From positions 62,001-126,000 of the forward strand of contig NZ_LKAJ02000001.1 in assembly GCF_001431295.2 (NCBI RefSeq): a DNA stretch of 64,000 nt. Direction: 5' to 3'. The translations under genes and the position numbers were made by a program. This document shows positions 45,544 through 54,671 of the stretch, one piece after another. A model generated the notes under the pieces. The model did no database searches and was not told where the DNA came from. It was given only the letters and a program-made list of their open reading frames with translations. This DNA is from Candidatus Berkiella aquae. GTDB taxonomy: Bacteria; Pseudomonadota; Gammaproteobacteria; Berkiellales; Berkiellaceae. How positions within the stretch are numbered: the first letter of the stretch is position 1; each line of letters opens with the position of its first letter.

Positions 45544-46431
45544 TTATTTAGGGATGATACGTTGTTTCTCGCTACTATTATCAATAGCTAAAGTAGCCAT
45601 TGCAGAATTGACATCGTCCATTTGATTAGCAGCGACTCCCTGTTGATATTGATTCAAAATAGCAGGATTATTTGGCTGTTTGCCAGTATTATCCTCTACT
45701 GAATCGCTAGAACTAGATCCCCAATCAAGATCAGAACTTGATGAGGAAGATTTTTGCATCTGACGTGGCGTCTCGTTTAATACGGGTAATTGTTCAAGAA
45801 CAGATTGATATTGTTGACATTTTTCTAGCGCATTTTCAGCGAGATGAATACTTTCATAGCATTCGCAAAGGAATTTTTCTTCGCTTGATTTTTTTTCAAA
45901 CAAATCACTATAAAGATCGGGAATATTTCCTAATAACGCCAGAAGACTCATATTAAGCGTAAGAGAGTCATTTGCACAAGCGCTAAGGGGAGTATCCATT
46001 TTGTGGGCTTCAAAACTAAACTTGCATGCTTTGATTTTTTCTTTAGCGTCGGCAAGCTTCAAGCAGATTGTCGCTTTATCGCGAGCAAATTGTAATAGAG
46101 ATTGATTCGTTAAAACATCGCTTAATAATGCCGTTAAGCCTTCTGTATGCTGTTCAAACCTTTTTAAAATATCATTGATATTAAAGGTATTAATTTTTAA
46201 TGTCGCATTAACATGCGCAGAATATTGCTCTAGCTTAAGAGACAGTAATTGGACTTCAAGAGACTTTTCATACGTCGTAGAAATTTGGCTAGGGTGAAAC
46301 ATATTAAAGCTTTTAAGAGCAATCGAAATTTTAGCTTTATGCTCTTCTTCAGCCCTTTGGCACTGATCCAATAACGCGGTTAGTTTTTCATGAAGTTTAG
46401 TGATGAGTGTTTGTTCTGCGCCAAGTAACAT
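45544..46431 (-). CDS. Uncharacterised coiled-coil-like protein
   Basis: About 295 residues; soluble, rich in leucine/lysine/glutamate helices (LITKLHEKLTALLDQCQRAE, then a similar KIKACKFSFEAHK), with a Ser-rich acidic segment near the C-terminus (KSSSSSSDLDWGSSSSDSVE). No known domain, signal peptide or membrane helix. The ATG at 46431 has AGAGGG upstream; an in-frame ATG at 46509 gives 26 more residues without such a signal. It could be a secreted effector, judging by composition only. Confidence 0.6.
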   Translation of the reverse strand: MLLGAEQTLITKLHEKLTALLDQCQRAEEEHKAKISIALKSFNMFHPSQISTTYEKSLEVQLLSLKLEQYSAHVNATLKINTFNINDILKRFEQHTEGLTALLSDVLTNQSLLQFARDKATICLKLADAKEKIKACKFSFEAHKMDTPLSACANDSLTLNMSLLALLGNIPDLYSDLFEKKSSEEKFLCECYESIHLAENALEKCQQYQSVLEQLPVLNETPRQMQKSSSSSSDLDWGSSSSDSVEDNTGKQPNNPAILNQYQQGVAANQMDDVNSAMATLAIDNSSEKQRIIPK

Positions 46432-46664
46432 TTTGATATATCCCTCTATAGTTTGAAAAGGTGTTCGATTCGAATTTTTGATCCGCAGAAATGAAGAGAA
46501 GCATATCATAGATAATGAATGCGTAAAGATATTTTTTAGGGGATTTCCTTACACGATAACGAGACACAAAACTTGATTTTTCTTACAGGAAAAATACTAG
46601 AAAGCCTACTGACCATCTTAGCTAATGCAGTCAAACATTAGCTAGATGATACATAAAAGCAAGC

Positions 46665-47417
46665 CTACTTCGTTTTTGTTTTGACCTCAGTTTGTGAGAG
46701 CAGTTTTTTGTCTTGCTCTTTGGGTAGGGTATTTTCATAAGTGACATTGACACGAGTGGTACCCACATTGACAAAATTTTGATGCAGCCATTTTGCATCT
46801 TCTGCTTTCATTCTAACGCAGCCGTGACTGGCATTATAATTGGGGACGGCGTTAGAGCCATGCATGGCAAAGCCTTGATGAAAAAACATGCAATAGGGCA
46901 TGGGGGCCCCACCTTTACCAACCGGGAAAATCTTTGATTTGCAACCAGCTCCTCGCTTCTCATAAACCTTAAAAGTACCGGTGGCCGTTTTACATTTTTT
47001 ATTAATATCAGAGCAGTAACTTCTACCCCCAGAAACGCGCCCTGAATTCACGAGTTCCCCTTGAGAATCATAGGCGGCCCAGGTGCCATGGCTTAAATTA
47101 ACATTAATAATATTGCTGTCTTTTATTTTTGCTGGAGGTTCTTTGAACACAAATTTAGGTTCGGGGACGACCTTCTTTCTGACATGACTATGCCAGTTGT
47201 GGCTATAAGGTGAGTAATAAACTTTATGGCACACATTGGTGTAGGGATCACAAATCCAACGATATTGCCGGTTTTCGTGCCGGTTTTCATATCGATTCTC
47301 ATAACGATTTTCATAATAACTGTCTTCATCGTCATAATAAGCATGAGATGGCAAAGACAATAAAATGGCTGTTGTTCCTATCAGGCAAGTTAGATATTTA
47401 TTCAAAGTAAACTCCAT
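46665..47417 (-). CDS. YkuD-type L,D-transpeptidase
   Basis: A 250-residue periplasmic enzyme. A signal peptide (CLIGTTAILLSLPSHA) is followed by a tandem ENRY/ENRH-type repeat (about residues 37-55) and the YkuD domain, with the catalytic signature MHGSNAVPNYNASHGCVRM (active-site His and Cys). The enzyme makes 3-3 crosslinks in peptidoglycan or attaches proteins to it. The NVSLSHGTWAAYDSQGELVNSG-like start of the domain is typical. It is monocistronic, and the short repeats are a feature not usual in the family. Confidence 0.9.
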   Translation of the reverse strand: MEFTLNKYLTCLIGTTAILLSLPSHAYYDDEDSYYENRYENRYENRHENRQYRWICDPYTNVCHKVYYSPYSHNWHSHVRKKVVPEPKFVFKEPPAKIKDSNIINVNLSHGTWAAYDSQGELVNSGRVSGGRSYCSDINKKCKTATGTFKVYEKRGAGCKSKIFPVGKGGAPMPYCMFFHQGFAMHGSNAVPNYNASHGCVRMKAEDAKWLHQNFVNVGTTRVNVTYENTLPKEQDKKLLSQTEVKTKTK

Positions 47418-47506
47418 ACTCCGATGTAAACTTCCTGAATGACAACATCAAGTGTTCAAAAGTTCCTGAAAATAAGACTGTTAAAAATCCAGGTAAGTGA
47501 TCGTTA

Positions 47507-48865
47507 TTAACGCGGAGAAGGAGGGGGGCTTCCTTTGCTAGGAGGTGGGATTGGTGGTTTATTATCGGCATCTTTGGCTGCGACGCGTGTCCCCGTTGCT
47601 GTTTGTGACTGATTAGGCGCTGCATTTTGTTGTGGTGTGTTAGCAGCAGTGACTGAGACGGGTAGAGGAATAGGAGGAGGCATGGATGAGAAGTGAAGTC
47701 CTGCCCTTGAACTGGGTCGATATCCACCGCCTGCCGCACTAGCATGAGATCCCGGGCCTCCTACTCTTGAATGATGACTCGATTGAAATAGGCTCGGTGG
47801 CATTTTGCCCTTTAAAGAAGAGGGTGCAGGCAGCTCATCATCAAAGCTAGGAGCAGAGCCTGTTTCAAGCAGAGGCGTAATTAAAGCTTGAAGTTTCAAA
47901 GGATTGGTAGTTACCGAAACGGTATGACAAAACTTGATCATATCCATCAGCATTTGACGGGTACTGAGCATCGAGCGCTCAAATTGAGGACCCGTATCCG
48001 CCGGTTTTCCATCAAGCGTCAGATAAGTGCCGGGTTTGGCTCCAAGCTTCATCACTTCAAGTGGATCAATAATTTTGATCATGCCTCGAGAATCAATTAA
48101 AAGTTGTAAATCAACGATAACGATTTCATTTTTTTCCAGCTTGGCACGAATGTCTTCTAATTGTCGATATAATAATCCGGCTTTATCTTTTGCTGCAGCA
48201 ACTGCGGTTGGATTGGCTAAGTTCTGTGCAATGTTCTTTTCGATTTGTGTTTTTTTGAAGAACCATGCTTCATTCGAAGGCATTTCAACACCTAACAAAA
48301 CCGAAGGAAGTGTGGTTTTAATTGTTTTGGGATCTTTAGCATCAACAAAAGTATGATTAGGGATCGCTTCCATGAGTACTGCGTATTTATCTTTACCATT
48401 AATATCAAAGATATTGCCATGAACGGTAAGCGCAGGTAGTCCCGCTTTGGATAAAAGCGTTAAATTCTCACATTCACTCTTCAACATCGCTAATGATTTA
48501 GGCCCTGCTTCTTTGACGACAGCAACAGCTAAATCGGGGGTTACTTGAATAATACGTTTAAAAGAACCTTCGCCTAGAATACCTTTTGGATTCATACTTA
48601 ATGCGGTGTATTGCGCTTTTACAGTTTCCTGTATGCTCGTGAAGTCTACGGTTGTTGATGCTTGAGGTCCTCCCATAGCAACCGTCATAGAGGCTACAGG
48701 GGGTTCATTTCCCTTTATTTGTGCTTGTTCTGTTGTTGGCGGCGGCATGCTCGGGGCAACAGAAAGGGTTGCGCCTGTTGGATTTGGCGCCTCTGGCATT
48801 TTGGCACCTGTTTGCAGTGTCACAGGCGCATCATTTTTGGCGGGGGGTGGACCTTCTGCTGCCAT
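47507..48865 (-). CDS. Divergent protein-kinase-like protein with Pro-rich flanks
   Basis: A 452-residue protein. Residues 1-75 and 345-452 are Pro/Ala/Ser-rich and disordered. The centre resembles a kinase fold: glycine loop GILGEGSFKRIIQ (95-107), VAVVKEAG with Lys118, an Glu-containing helix, and IVIVDLQLLIDSRGMIKIID, which aligns with the catalytic and metal-binding loops but lacks HRD and DFG. It may be a pseudokinase or an atypical kinase like several Legionella effectors. AAATGAGGTAAC-like sequence precedes the ATG. Membrane segments are absent. Confidence 0.55.
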   Translation of the reverse strand: MAAEGPPPAKNDAPVTLQTGAKMPEAPNPTGATLSVAPSMPPPTTEQAQIKGNEPPVASMTVAMGGPQASTTVDFTSIQETVKAQYTALSMNPKGILGEGSFKRIIQVTPDLAVAVVKEAGPKSLAMLKSECENLTLLSKAGLPALTVHGNIFDINGKDKYAVLMEAIPNHTFVDAKDPKTIKTTLPSVLLGVEMPSNEAWFFKKTQIEKNIAQNLANPTAVAAAKDKAGLLYRQLEDIRAKLEKNEIVIVDLQLLIDSRGMIKIIDPLEVMKLGAKPGTYLTLDGKPADTGPQFERSMLSTRQMLMDMIKFCHTVSVTTNPLKLQALITPLLETGSAPSFDDELPAPSSLKGKMPPSLFQSSHHSRVGGPGSHASAAGGGYRPSSRAGLHFSSMPPPIPLPVSVTAANTPQQNAAPNQSQTATGTRVAAKDADNKPPIPPPSKGSPPPSPR

Positions 48866-49050
48866 TTGTTACCTCAATGTTTAATGAGGAGTGCTTATTT
48901 CATAAGCTAGTTCAAAGAAATACGAAATGGCAAAGTGATTGCTGCGTTGTCATAAAATATTTTTGGTAGAAAAGAAGAGTGTATTATCGTTGATGTAGAG
49001 GATGGCCGCCGCATGCCTTGGATAGCTTTGGCCAAGAGTTTTCTCTAAGG

Positions 49051-49398
49051 CTATTTTTTAAAGGTAATTTTGCTTTGCAGGGTTTGATCGTCGAGTTTGG
49101 CCGTAAAATGCTTATTCATTCTTCCTCTGAAAATTCTAAAGAATAATCCTTGTTTTACTGCAAGAGCGCAAGAAAATGCTTCTAAACCAGAAATGTTAGC
49201 GATGAATTTAATTTGTGCTTTAGTTTCTTTGTAGGCTGTAGATGCTTTGACACGATTTTCAACCACATGAGGAACGACGGCGACATTAAGATATCGTTCT
49301 TGATTTTCTACCCCTTGGGATAATTTTTCACATTTAAGTTTGGTACGTTTGAGTTGAGCTAGCAGCGTTTCTTGGCATTGCATAAAATCGAGAGACAT
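49051..49398 (-). CDS. Small uncharacterised protein
   Basis: About 115 residues, starting MSLDFMQCQETLLAQLKRTK; helical and Lys-rich, with four cysteines in the first 100 residues. GGGA lies 6 bases before the ATG at 49398; a TTG four codons upstream is the alternative start. No domain is recognised. It is monocistronic. Confidence 0.5.
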   Translation of the reverse strand: MSLDFMQCQETLLAQLKRTKLKCEKLSQGVENQERYLNVAVVPHVVENRVKASTAYKETKAQIKFIANISGLEAFSCALAVKQGLFFRIFRGRMNKHFTAKLDDQTLQSKITFKK

Positions 49399-49545
49399 TG
49401 TTATTCCCAATTAAATTTAAAATTATAGCTATCTTACAAAATAAAAACAATAATGCATACTATATGTTATGTTATGTTATGTATAAGCAGATCCCAGAAT
49501 ATATTGGCGCACATACAGCCTTAATGCAGGGGTTAAGTACTTTAA

Positions 49546-49737
49546 ATGATGATTCAGAAAAAAGCACTTGCTAAACTTTGGGCCTTTATCTCGATAATTT
49601 GGATATTCATTATTGGGGAGCTATTTTTGGATGATGAAGATCTTTATAGCTGGATGATTATGTTATTACCTCCCCTCATTATTGGTATTTTAGGAAAACT
49701 GAGCATTAGTGTTTATGAACATTATAAAGCAAAGTGA
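49546..49737 (+). CDS. Small two-helix membrane protein
   Basis: A 63-residue protein with two hydrophobic helices (LWAFISIIWIFIIGELFL and WMIMLLPPLIIGILG) split by an acidic DDEDLY loop, and a basic C-terminus. It has the compactness of small inner-membrane proteins of unknown function. It lies alone between minus-strand genes. Its start region has no strong ribosome-binding site. Confidence 0.5.
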   Translation: MMIQKKALAKLWAFISIIWIFIIGELFLDDEDLYSWMIMLLPPLIIGILGKLSISVYEHYKAK

Positions 49738-49760
49738 ATATCGCGAGAAACCCCACAGAC

Positions 49761-49826
49761 TTATTCTTGTTGATAAGATAACCATAAATCACTGATGGGG
49801 CCCTTTTCACTAAGTTCAGCGGTACG
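49761..49826 (-). pseudogene. Relic C-terminus of a second ABC exporter gene
   Basis: The minus strand encodes RTAELSEKGPISDLWLSYQQE followed by TAA. The last 13 residues nearly repeat the end of the adjacent intact exporter (GPVRDLWLSYLQE). A tandem duplicate of that gene evidently existed and was deleted, leaving about 21 codons beyond an in-frame stop. Confidence 0.7.
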
Positions 49827-49848
49827 TCACTACGGATAAACAGGTTAC

Positions 49849-51618
49849 TTACTCTTGCAGGTAAGATAACCATAGATCGCGTACGGGACCTGGTGTATTC
49901 AATAATTGTGTTGTTGGACCATTTGCTATCACTTTTCCATCGCTTAACATAATAATGCTATCGAATTTGGGGAGTAAATGGAGTCGATGTAAAGAGACTA
50001 GCATGGCAGTTTCAGGAAATGCCTCAATAACACCCGATAGAATATCTTTTTCGGTGGGTAAATCAACACTACTGGTTGGTTCATCCATTAATAGTAGTGA
50101 GCTAAATCGCGCAGCAAATAATCCTCTGGCTAAAGCGAGGCGTTGCTTTTGCCCAACAGAAAGGTTTAAGCCTTTTTCACGAATGTCAGTATCAAGCCCT
50201 TGTGGCAATGTTTCCAAAACGTTACCAAAGCGCGCAAGTTTAACCACTTGTTGAATGTCACGGTGAGATGCAGGCAAATCCATCGTAATGTTGAATAAAA
50301 TGGTATTTTCAAATAATTCTGGGTCTTGAGGTATTAAGGTAGTTATCGCTTGCAATGGTTCAAGCGTATCAAAATCAATGCCATCAATTTTTAAACTAAC
50401 GTGGTTTGGTGTATAAAGACTACACAGCAAGTTTAATAAAGTACTTTTGCCGCCACCACTTTTGCCAATCAGAGCAATTTTTTCGCCGCGTTTAATATTA
50501 AAAGCGATTTGGTCAAAAATTTTCGCTTGTCTTGGGGTTGAAGCATGCGCAAACGTAAGATGATTAATCTCTAATGTATGCCATAGTCGTGCTGTTTTTG
50601 CACCTTGGGGTAAATGAGCTAATTGCTTAATATCCGTTAAAATAGGGTCGATGCTACTGATGTCCGTATTCATGCGCACAATTTCGCCACAATGATAGCT
50701 TAAATCTTGAAAAACACTATTCAATTCCCATTGATAGCGGAAAATCATGACAACCAAACCAATCATGATGGCGTTGTTGGTATGTAAGTTTTGTACAATA
50801 TAAGTAATGAGAATAATCGCTTGAATGATAGACAGCGAGTTCATCATCGTAAACCATTTTATTTCATTTAAGACATTTTCTTTATGAAAAAATGGCCAAA
50901 TCATTGACATTCGGGTTAATAGATTATTATGGGTTAATTCTCCTAAACGCAAAGTTAACACAGTTGTCATATTACTAATGTAATCAAAGATAACAGCGCC
51001 TACTTTGTTTTCAACATCGTTTTCAGCCGCATAAAGCGGGATCAATCTTTTATCAAATAAAAACACGATGGCTATGACGATCATTGATGAAAACAAACTG
51101 ATTAGCCCAACCGGTAAAGAGATCCATAATAAAAAGCTGATAGAAGCGACAAATCTAACAATAGTTTCGATGTAGATAAATTGATTTTCAGCAAATCGAT
51201 GTAATGCGGTTGAAGCACGATTTATTCGAGTAATCGTATTGCCGGAGTGATGGTCATGGTGCCATTTCAACGGAAGATGCGTGAGCTGTTCATACAGATT
51301 TGATCTTAAGGATTGTTGTATTTTAAGTGCAACTTTACGTTCTATCACTCGTGCCGGTCCATGAAAGGCCCAGAAGATGAGCAATACCGCAACCCCAAAG
51401 ACCAGCCAATAAATAACCTGATTTAATTGATGCGCTTCAAAGTGTTGCAAAACATCAATAGCACGACCAAAAGCATAAGGGCTTAGGCTCAATGCGCCTT
51501 GCGCAAGTACATAAGCGATGTAATACCCGATAATGGCCTTACGCATAGAAGCGCCATAATGCCAAACTGCGGCAATTAAGCTGAAATAAGGATTTTTTAA
51601 AAAGTGTTCGAAGTACAT
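49849..51618 (-). CDS. ABC transporter, fused permease and ATPase (exporter type)
   Basis: A 589-residue half-transporter with an N-terminal six-helix domain and a C-terminal ATPase: Walker A GKSGGGKST, Q-loop LIPQDPELFENTI, signature LSVGQKQRLALARG, and Walker B LLLMDEPTSSVD. No N-terminal C39 peptidase domain is present, so it is not a typical GG-leader bacteriocin exporter. It should dimerise in the inner membrane to export lipids, drugs or peptides. ATG 51618 is preceded by AAGAGG and is favoured over an upstream in-frame start at 51690. Confidence 0.9.
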   Translation of the reverse strand: MYFEHFLKNPYFSLIAAVWHYGASMRKAIIGYYIAYVLAQGALSLSPYAFGRAIDVLQHFEAHQLNQVIYWLVFGVAVLLIFWAFHGPARVIERKVALKIQQSLRSNLYEQLTHLPLKWHHDHHSGNTITRINRASTALHRFAENQFIYIETIVRFVASISFLLWISLPVGLISLFSSMIVIAIVFLFDKRLIPLYAAENDVENKVGAVIFDYISNMTTVLTLRLGELTHNNLLTRMSMIWPFFHKENVLNEIKWFTMMNSLSIIQAIILITYIVQNLHTNNAIMIGLVVMIFRYQWELNSVFQDLSYHCGEIVRMNTDISSIDPILTDIKQLAHLPQGAKTARLWHTLEINHLTFAHASTPRQAKIFDQIAFNIKRGEKIALIGKSGGGKSTLLNLLCSLYTPNHVSLKIDGIDFDTLEPLQAITTLIPQDPELFENTILFNITMDLPASHRDIQQVVKLARFGNVLETLPQGLDTDIREKGLNLSVGQKQRLALARGLFAARFSSLLLMDEPTSSVDLPTEKDILSGVIEAFPETAMLVSLHRLHLLPKFDSIIMLSDGKVIANGPTTQLLNTPGPVRDLWLSYLQE

Positions 51619-51874
51619 ATAAACCTCTTGAGTAACAAGTCCAAAGGGAATTGGTATCACACAAAAGGGTTTATTCGTATTGATTAACAATGACTATCAA
51701 CTAAGCCACAAATAGGTGTGATACTTTTAAAGGTTGATAAGAATTCTCATGGGATTAACTCCTGATAAGTTGTAGTTGCAATGCTAGCAACAAACATGAA
51801 CATTGTCTAGCGAGTGAGGATAAGTGTGGATTTTAAGCCTATCAACGGCAGAAGCGCTACAAACTCGATTTCGT

Positions 51875-51910
51875 AAATAGGTAATTTGTATTGCGACAAA
51901 TTACCTATTT
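51875..51910 (-). terminator. Strong intrinsic terminator hairpin
   Basis: AAATAGGTAATTTGT (51875-51889) and ACAAATTACCTATTT (51896-51910) form a perfect 15-base-pair stem with loop ATTGCG. It begins 8 bases beyond the stop of the small secreted-protein gene. A T-rich run also follows on the plus strand. Confidence 0.8.
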
Positions 51911-51917
51911 TCTGTTT

Positions 51918-52163
51918 TTAATCTTTAATGGTTCGACAATGCAACTTGCCTTCATGTTTTTGGCAAGTCCCCGTGAACTTAGTATCATCTTTAATATACA
52001 TGCAGCCAGCACCTTCTTTGCTCGCTTCACAGGCCTGATAGGCTTGTGTTGCAATATTATCCATCGAAGGGGGTGGTGGATTGTTGGGATTGTTAGCTGC
52101 AAATGTGCTGCTCATTGCTAGTGAACATAACGTGAACAGAAAAATAAATTTGTTTTTAAACAT
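51918..52163 (-). CDS. Small secreted Cys-containing protein
   Basis: An 81-residue protein with a clear signal peptide (MFKNKFIFLFTLCSLAMSST then FAA, cleavage near 23) and a short mature domain with a Pro-rich start (NNPNNPPPPSMDN). Four mature cysteines (ACEASKEGAGCMYIKD ... TCQKHEGKLHC) could form two disulfides. The ACxxKxEGxxC ... GTCxxxxGxLxC layout resembles short periplasmic proteins found widely in proteobacteria, with no known role. It is monocistronic, followed by a strong terminator. Confidence 0.75.
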   Translation of the reverse strand: MFKNKFIFLFTLCSLAMSSTFAANNPNNPPPPSMDNIATQAYQACEASKEGAGCMYIKDDTKFTGTCQKHEGKLHCRTIKD

Positions 52164-52369
52164 TATTAATCTCCTGATAAATGAAGTGTATTTACTCGTT
52201 ATAAAATATGGGTTCTCTTAAAATATAGTTGAGAAAAAGAAGTGAGAATGCCAATTAATGAAAAATACTATATAAATTCAGTATCAAGCATGAAAAAACT
52301 CACACAATACCGCACAAATAATCCAAATATTATGTTAAAGTGCTCTATTTTGCACATAGAGTTTTCTTC

Positions 52370-53692
52370 ATGTTAGAACAAAAATGGCTATTCTCCTCGT
52401 ACTCAAACTCTGAAAGCGCAATCTTAGTTAGCATTTGGCAAAATGATTTGCTTACTTTAAAGCAGCATTTAAAAATATATGATCCCAATAAAATTAAAAA
52501 TATCCCTGCGCTTTCGGTCGCTAAAATGCTCAATCGTAAAGAGTGCATTCAGCTCTTATTAAAATACAAGGCTAATCAGTCATTCGCAGAGCGACATGAC
52601 CTTTTGCAATCCTACAGTTTATTTCTTGCTCATAATAAAGTATTGAAAACCCAAAAGAGACTTGCTGATAACACAACGGTAGAATGTTCGATTTCGAGAT
52701 CAGTCTCACTTCCAACATACGGAATTGGCCTTATCAAGCAAGGCTTAAAAGCTTATTATCAAGATAAAAATAAGAAAATAGACGCAGCCATTTTTCAAAG
52801 AACAAAACAGTTATTAACACAATCATTAGAAAACTATTTTTGTGAATCTGTTTTTAATTCACAAGCCATTTTTGAACAAATAATAAGCGGTAAAACAACA
52901 TATGTGAATTCTGGGTGGCAAGGCGACATCGATCATGTGATTGGGGTTATATTTCATAAAAATCATTTGATTGTCGGAGATGGTTTACACAATCAAATTG
53001 CCATTTATGATGTCAAACCAAGCACGATTAATCATGCTGATATTCGGGCGTTACTGCGTTGTCCTCAAGGTTCAGTAGCACATCAAAATTTAATTAATAA
53101 AATCACACAAAATAAAAAACCGCGGTATCAATTGGATACACAAACCCAAAATATGAATTGTGCTATCTTTAGCCCACTCTCTGTGCTTCAGGGATTGTGG
53201 TATCTTTTACTTAAAGAAAAGGGCCTGGTCCATAAAGATGCAGCCAATCGTGCTAAATTGATGAGAGAGCATTTTCATGAGTTTATGAAAAGTCGCCTTA
53301 CGGCCAAAATGGAAAATGCTGACAAATTACATCAGGATGTTGAAAACTCTTTGGTTATTCAGCATCCGATTAAATTAAGCATGTTAACTGGTGTTATTGT
53401 GTATGCTGGTATTAGTCTTGCAACGGGGCTATTTGCAACAAGCTTCGCATTCTTAGGCTTGTTAGCTGGTTTTTTAGCAACCTATATGCTGTCGACGTTG
53501 GTAAATAAAATGAGAGAGAATAAACCAAGCACCCCTTTGTCAAAGAGGGTTTCTGTTGGTGGCGCACCTTCTCATGAGCGAAATATCAGTAAGAATGATC
53601 CTCATTACTTGAATTTGCATAAAAAGCAAACAAAAAATCAGGTGGCGATGACGCCGGCTAAAAGACAGGTGGTTAAACCTCGTCATCGATAA
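52370..53692 (+). CDS. Candidate cysteine-protease-like effector with C-terminal membrane hairpin
   Basis: About 440 residues. The N-terminus has one ankyrin-like helix pair (ALSVAKMLNRKECIQLLLKY). The middle contains GDIDHVIGVIFHKNHLIVGDG (His189, Asp204) and later DTQTQNMNCAIFSPLSVL (Gln258/260, Cys264), the order and spacing of CE-clan or papain-like His-Asp-Gln-Cys enzymes. Residues about 350-385 form a membrane hairpin (ITGVIVYAGISLATGLFATS). The tail is basic and Pro-rich. A GTG start at 52340 is the alternative. Likely a host-directed protease or deubiquitinase if secreted; unproven. Confidence 0.55.
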   Translation: MLEQKWLFSSYSNSESAILVSIWQNDLLTLKQHLKIYDPNKIKNIPALSVAKMLNRKECIQLLLKYKANQSFAERHDLLQSYSLFLAHNKVLKTQKRLADNTTVECSISRSVSLPTYGIGLIKQGLKAYYQDKNKKIDAAIFQRTKQLLTQSLENYFCESVFNSQAIFEQIISGKTTYVNSGWQGDIDHVIGVIFHKNHLIVGDGLHNQIAIYDVKPSTINHADIRALLRCPQGSVAHQNLINKITQNKKPRYQLDTQTQNMNCAIFSPLSVLQGLWYLLLKEKGLVHKDAANRAKLMREHFHEFMKSRLTAKMENADKLHQDVENSLVIQHPIKLSMLTGVIVYAGISLATGLFATSFAFLGLLAGFLATYMLSTLVNKMRENKPSTPLSKRVSVGGAPSHERNISKNDPHYLNLHKKQTKNQVAMTPAKRQVVKPRHR

Positions 53693-53705
53693 TCAACTTT
53701 GGAAA

Positions 53706-53725
53706 GCGCCAACGCAAGTTGGCGC
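53706..53725. terminator. Bidirectional terminator between convergent genes
   Basis: GCGCCAAC (53706-53713) and GTTGGCGC (53718-53725) with tetraloop GCAA, between the protease-like gene and the two-helix protein gene. It is compact and GC-rich, but lacks a good U-tract on either side. Confidence 0.7.
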
Positions 53726-53732
53726 ATATCCA

Positions 53733-54497
53733 TTATCTTAGCTTTGCGATAAATTGACGAGTCGATTCAAGTTCACTATCGGTCGTATTTTTGTGATTAT
53801 CACGTTTTGCATGATTAACCAAATAGCTAGATGAGGTTGTTGGTGGCATGGTTGCCTTAATCGCATCCGCTGCAACGGTTGTTGCAGTGCTACTGGTTGA
53901 AGGTTGTGAAACTGGTGTTTCGGATGTTCTTAACATTGAGGCAATAAAACCGAAACCCATTCCTGCGGCACAAACAAAAAAAGTTGTTAAAGATAAAAAG
54001 ACGGGGAAAATAGCATAACTGATACCGAGGCCAAACAGTGCGCCAGCGATGAGATAGCGATTTCTTGACGATGCTCTGTCTTGCTCTAATTGTTTTAGAC
54101 GCTCATTATCAATAGCTTTCTGGTCTTCTTTTGCTTTTAGTTCTTGTTTTACTTGTTCTCGGCGAGGTTTTAAAATGGCATCTAAGCGTTTCTGTTCTTT
54201 TGAGCTTAATAGGTCTTTAGGAAAAGTGACAAAAGTTGCCTCGGGATTCCTTTCAATTAAAGTAATTATTTTGTTTGGCCAGTCTTGAGGAAGATGGCAA
54301 TCTGTAATGATTAATGTATCTCTTTTTTTCATGCCTTTAATATCATTATTAAATGACAGTACAATATTTCGAAGACCCTCAACATGTGAAGAAGTAGAGG
54401 AACTTTTATCGATTGTATGTTCACCCTTTTGGATAGTGTCTTGGCTTGAGTTTATTGTCCATGCAGCGAAAAAGACAGGTTTATTTTCAGTTGGCAT
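53733..54497 (-). CDS. Uncharacterised protein with C-terminal membrane hairpin
   Basis: A 254-residue protein. Residues 1-110 form a soluble domain (RDTLIITDCHLPQDWPNKII and ERNPEATFVTFPKDLL). A long charged helix (about 110-145, KQELKAKEDQKAIDNERLKQ) precedes two membrane helices at about 148-190 (YLIAGALFGLGISYAIFPVF and TTFFVCAAGMGFGFIASML). The tail is Thr/Ser-rich. The hairpin placement is like that of effectors that insert into host membranes. No domain is recognised. AGGAGG-like sequence precedes the ATG. Confidence 0.6.
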   Translation of the reverse strand: MPTENKPVFFAAWTINSSQDTIQKGEHTIDKSSSTSSHVEGLRNIVLSFNNDIKGMKKRDTLIITDCHLPQDWPNKIITLIERNPEATFVTFPKDLLSSKEQKRLDAILKPRREQVKQELKAKEDQKAIDNERLKQLEQDRASSRNRYLIAGALFGLGISYAIFPVFLSLTTFFVCAAGMGFGFIASMLRTSETPVSQPSTSSTATTVAADAIKATMPPTTSSSYLVNHAKRDNHKNTTDSELESTRQFIAKLR

Positions 54498-54671
54498 GAT
54501 TATCCTCCTAATAACGGAGTTGCATTATAGAAGCTTTATTGCCTATTTCAAATTATTTATAGAAAGTCTCACCCTCTATGCGGCAAAACTTTCATCATGC
54601 TGTTAGCTTGTGCTTTGGTTAAACCAAAAAGGATGTTACCTCTTCTTTGTAATTCATATCCGCTCCTTGTT

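Noticed and set aside
49460-49482. Short tandem ATGTT repeat
   Set aside because: Only about three units in AT-rich intergenic DNA; no sign of function.
49849-51618. ABC exporter as the processing transporter for the double-glycine peptides
   Set aside because: No N-terminal C39 peptidase domain, and the gene lies 20 kb away with its own signals.
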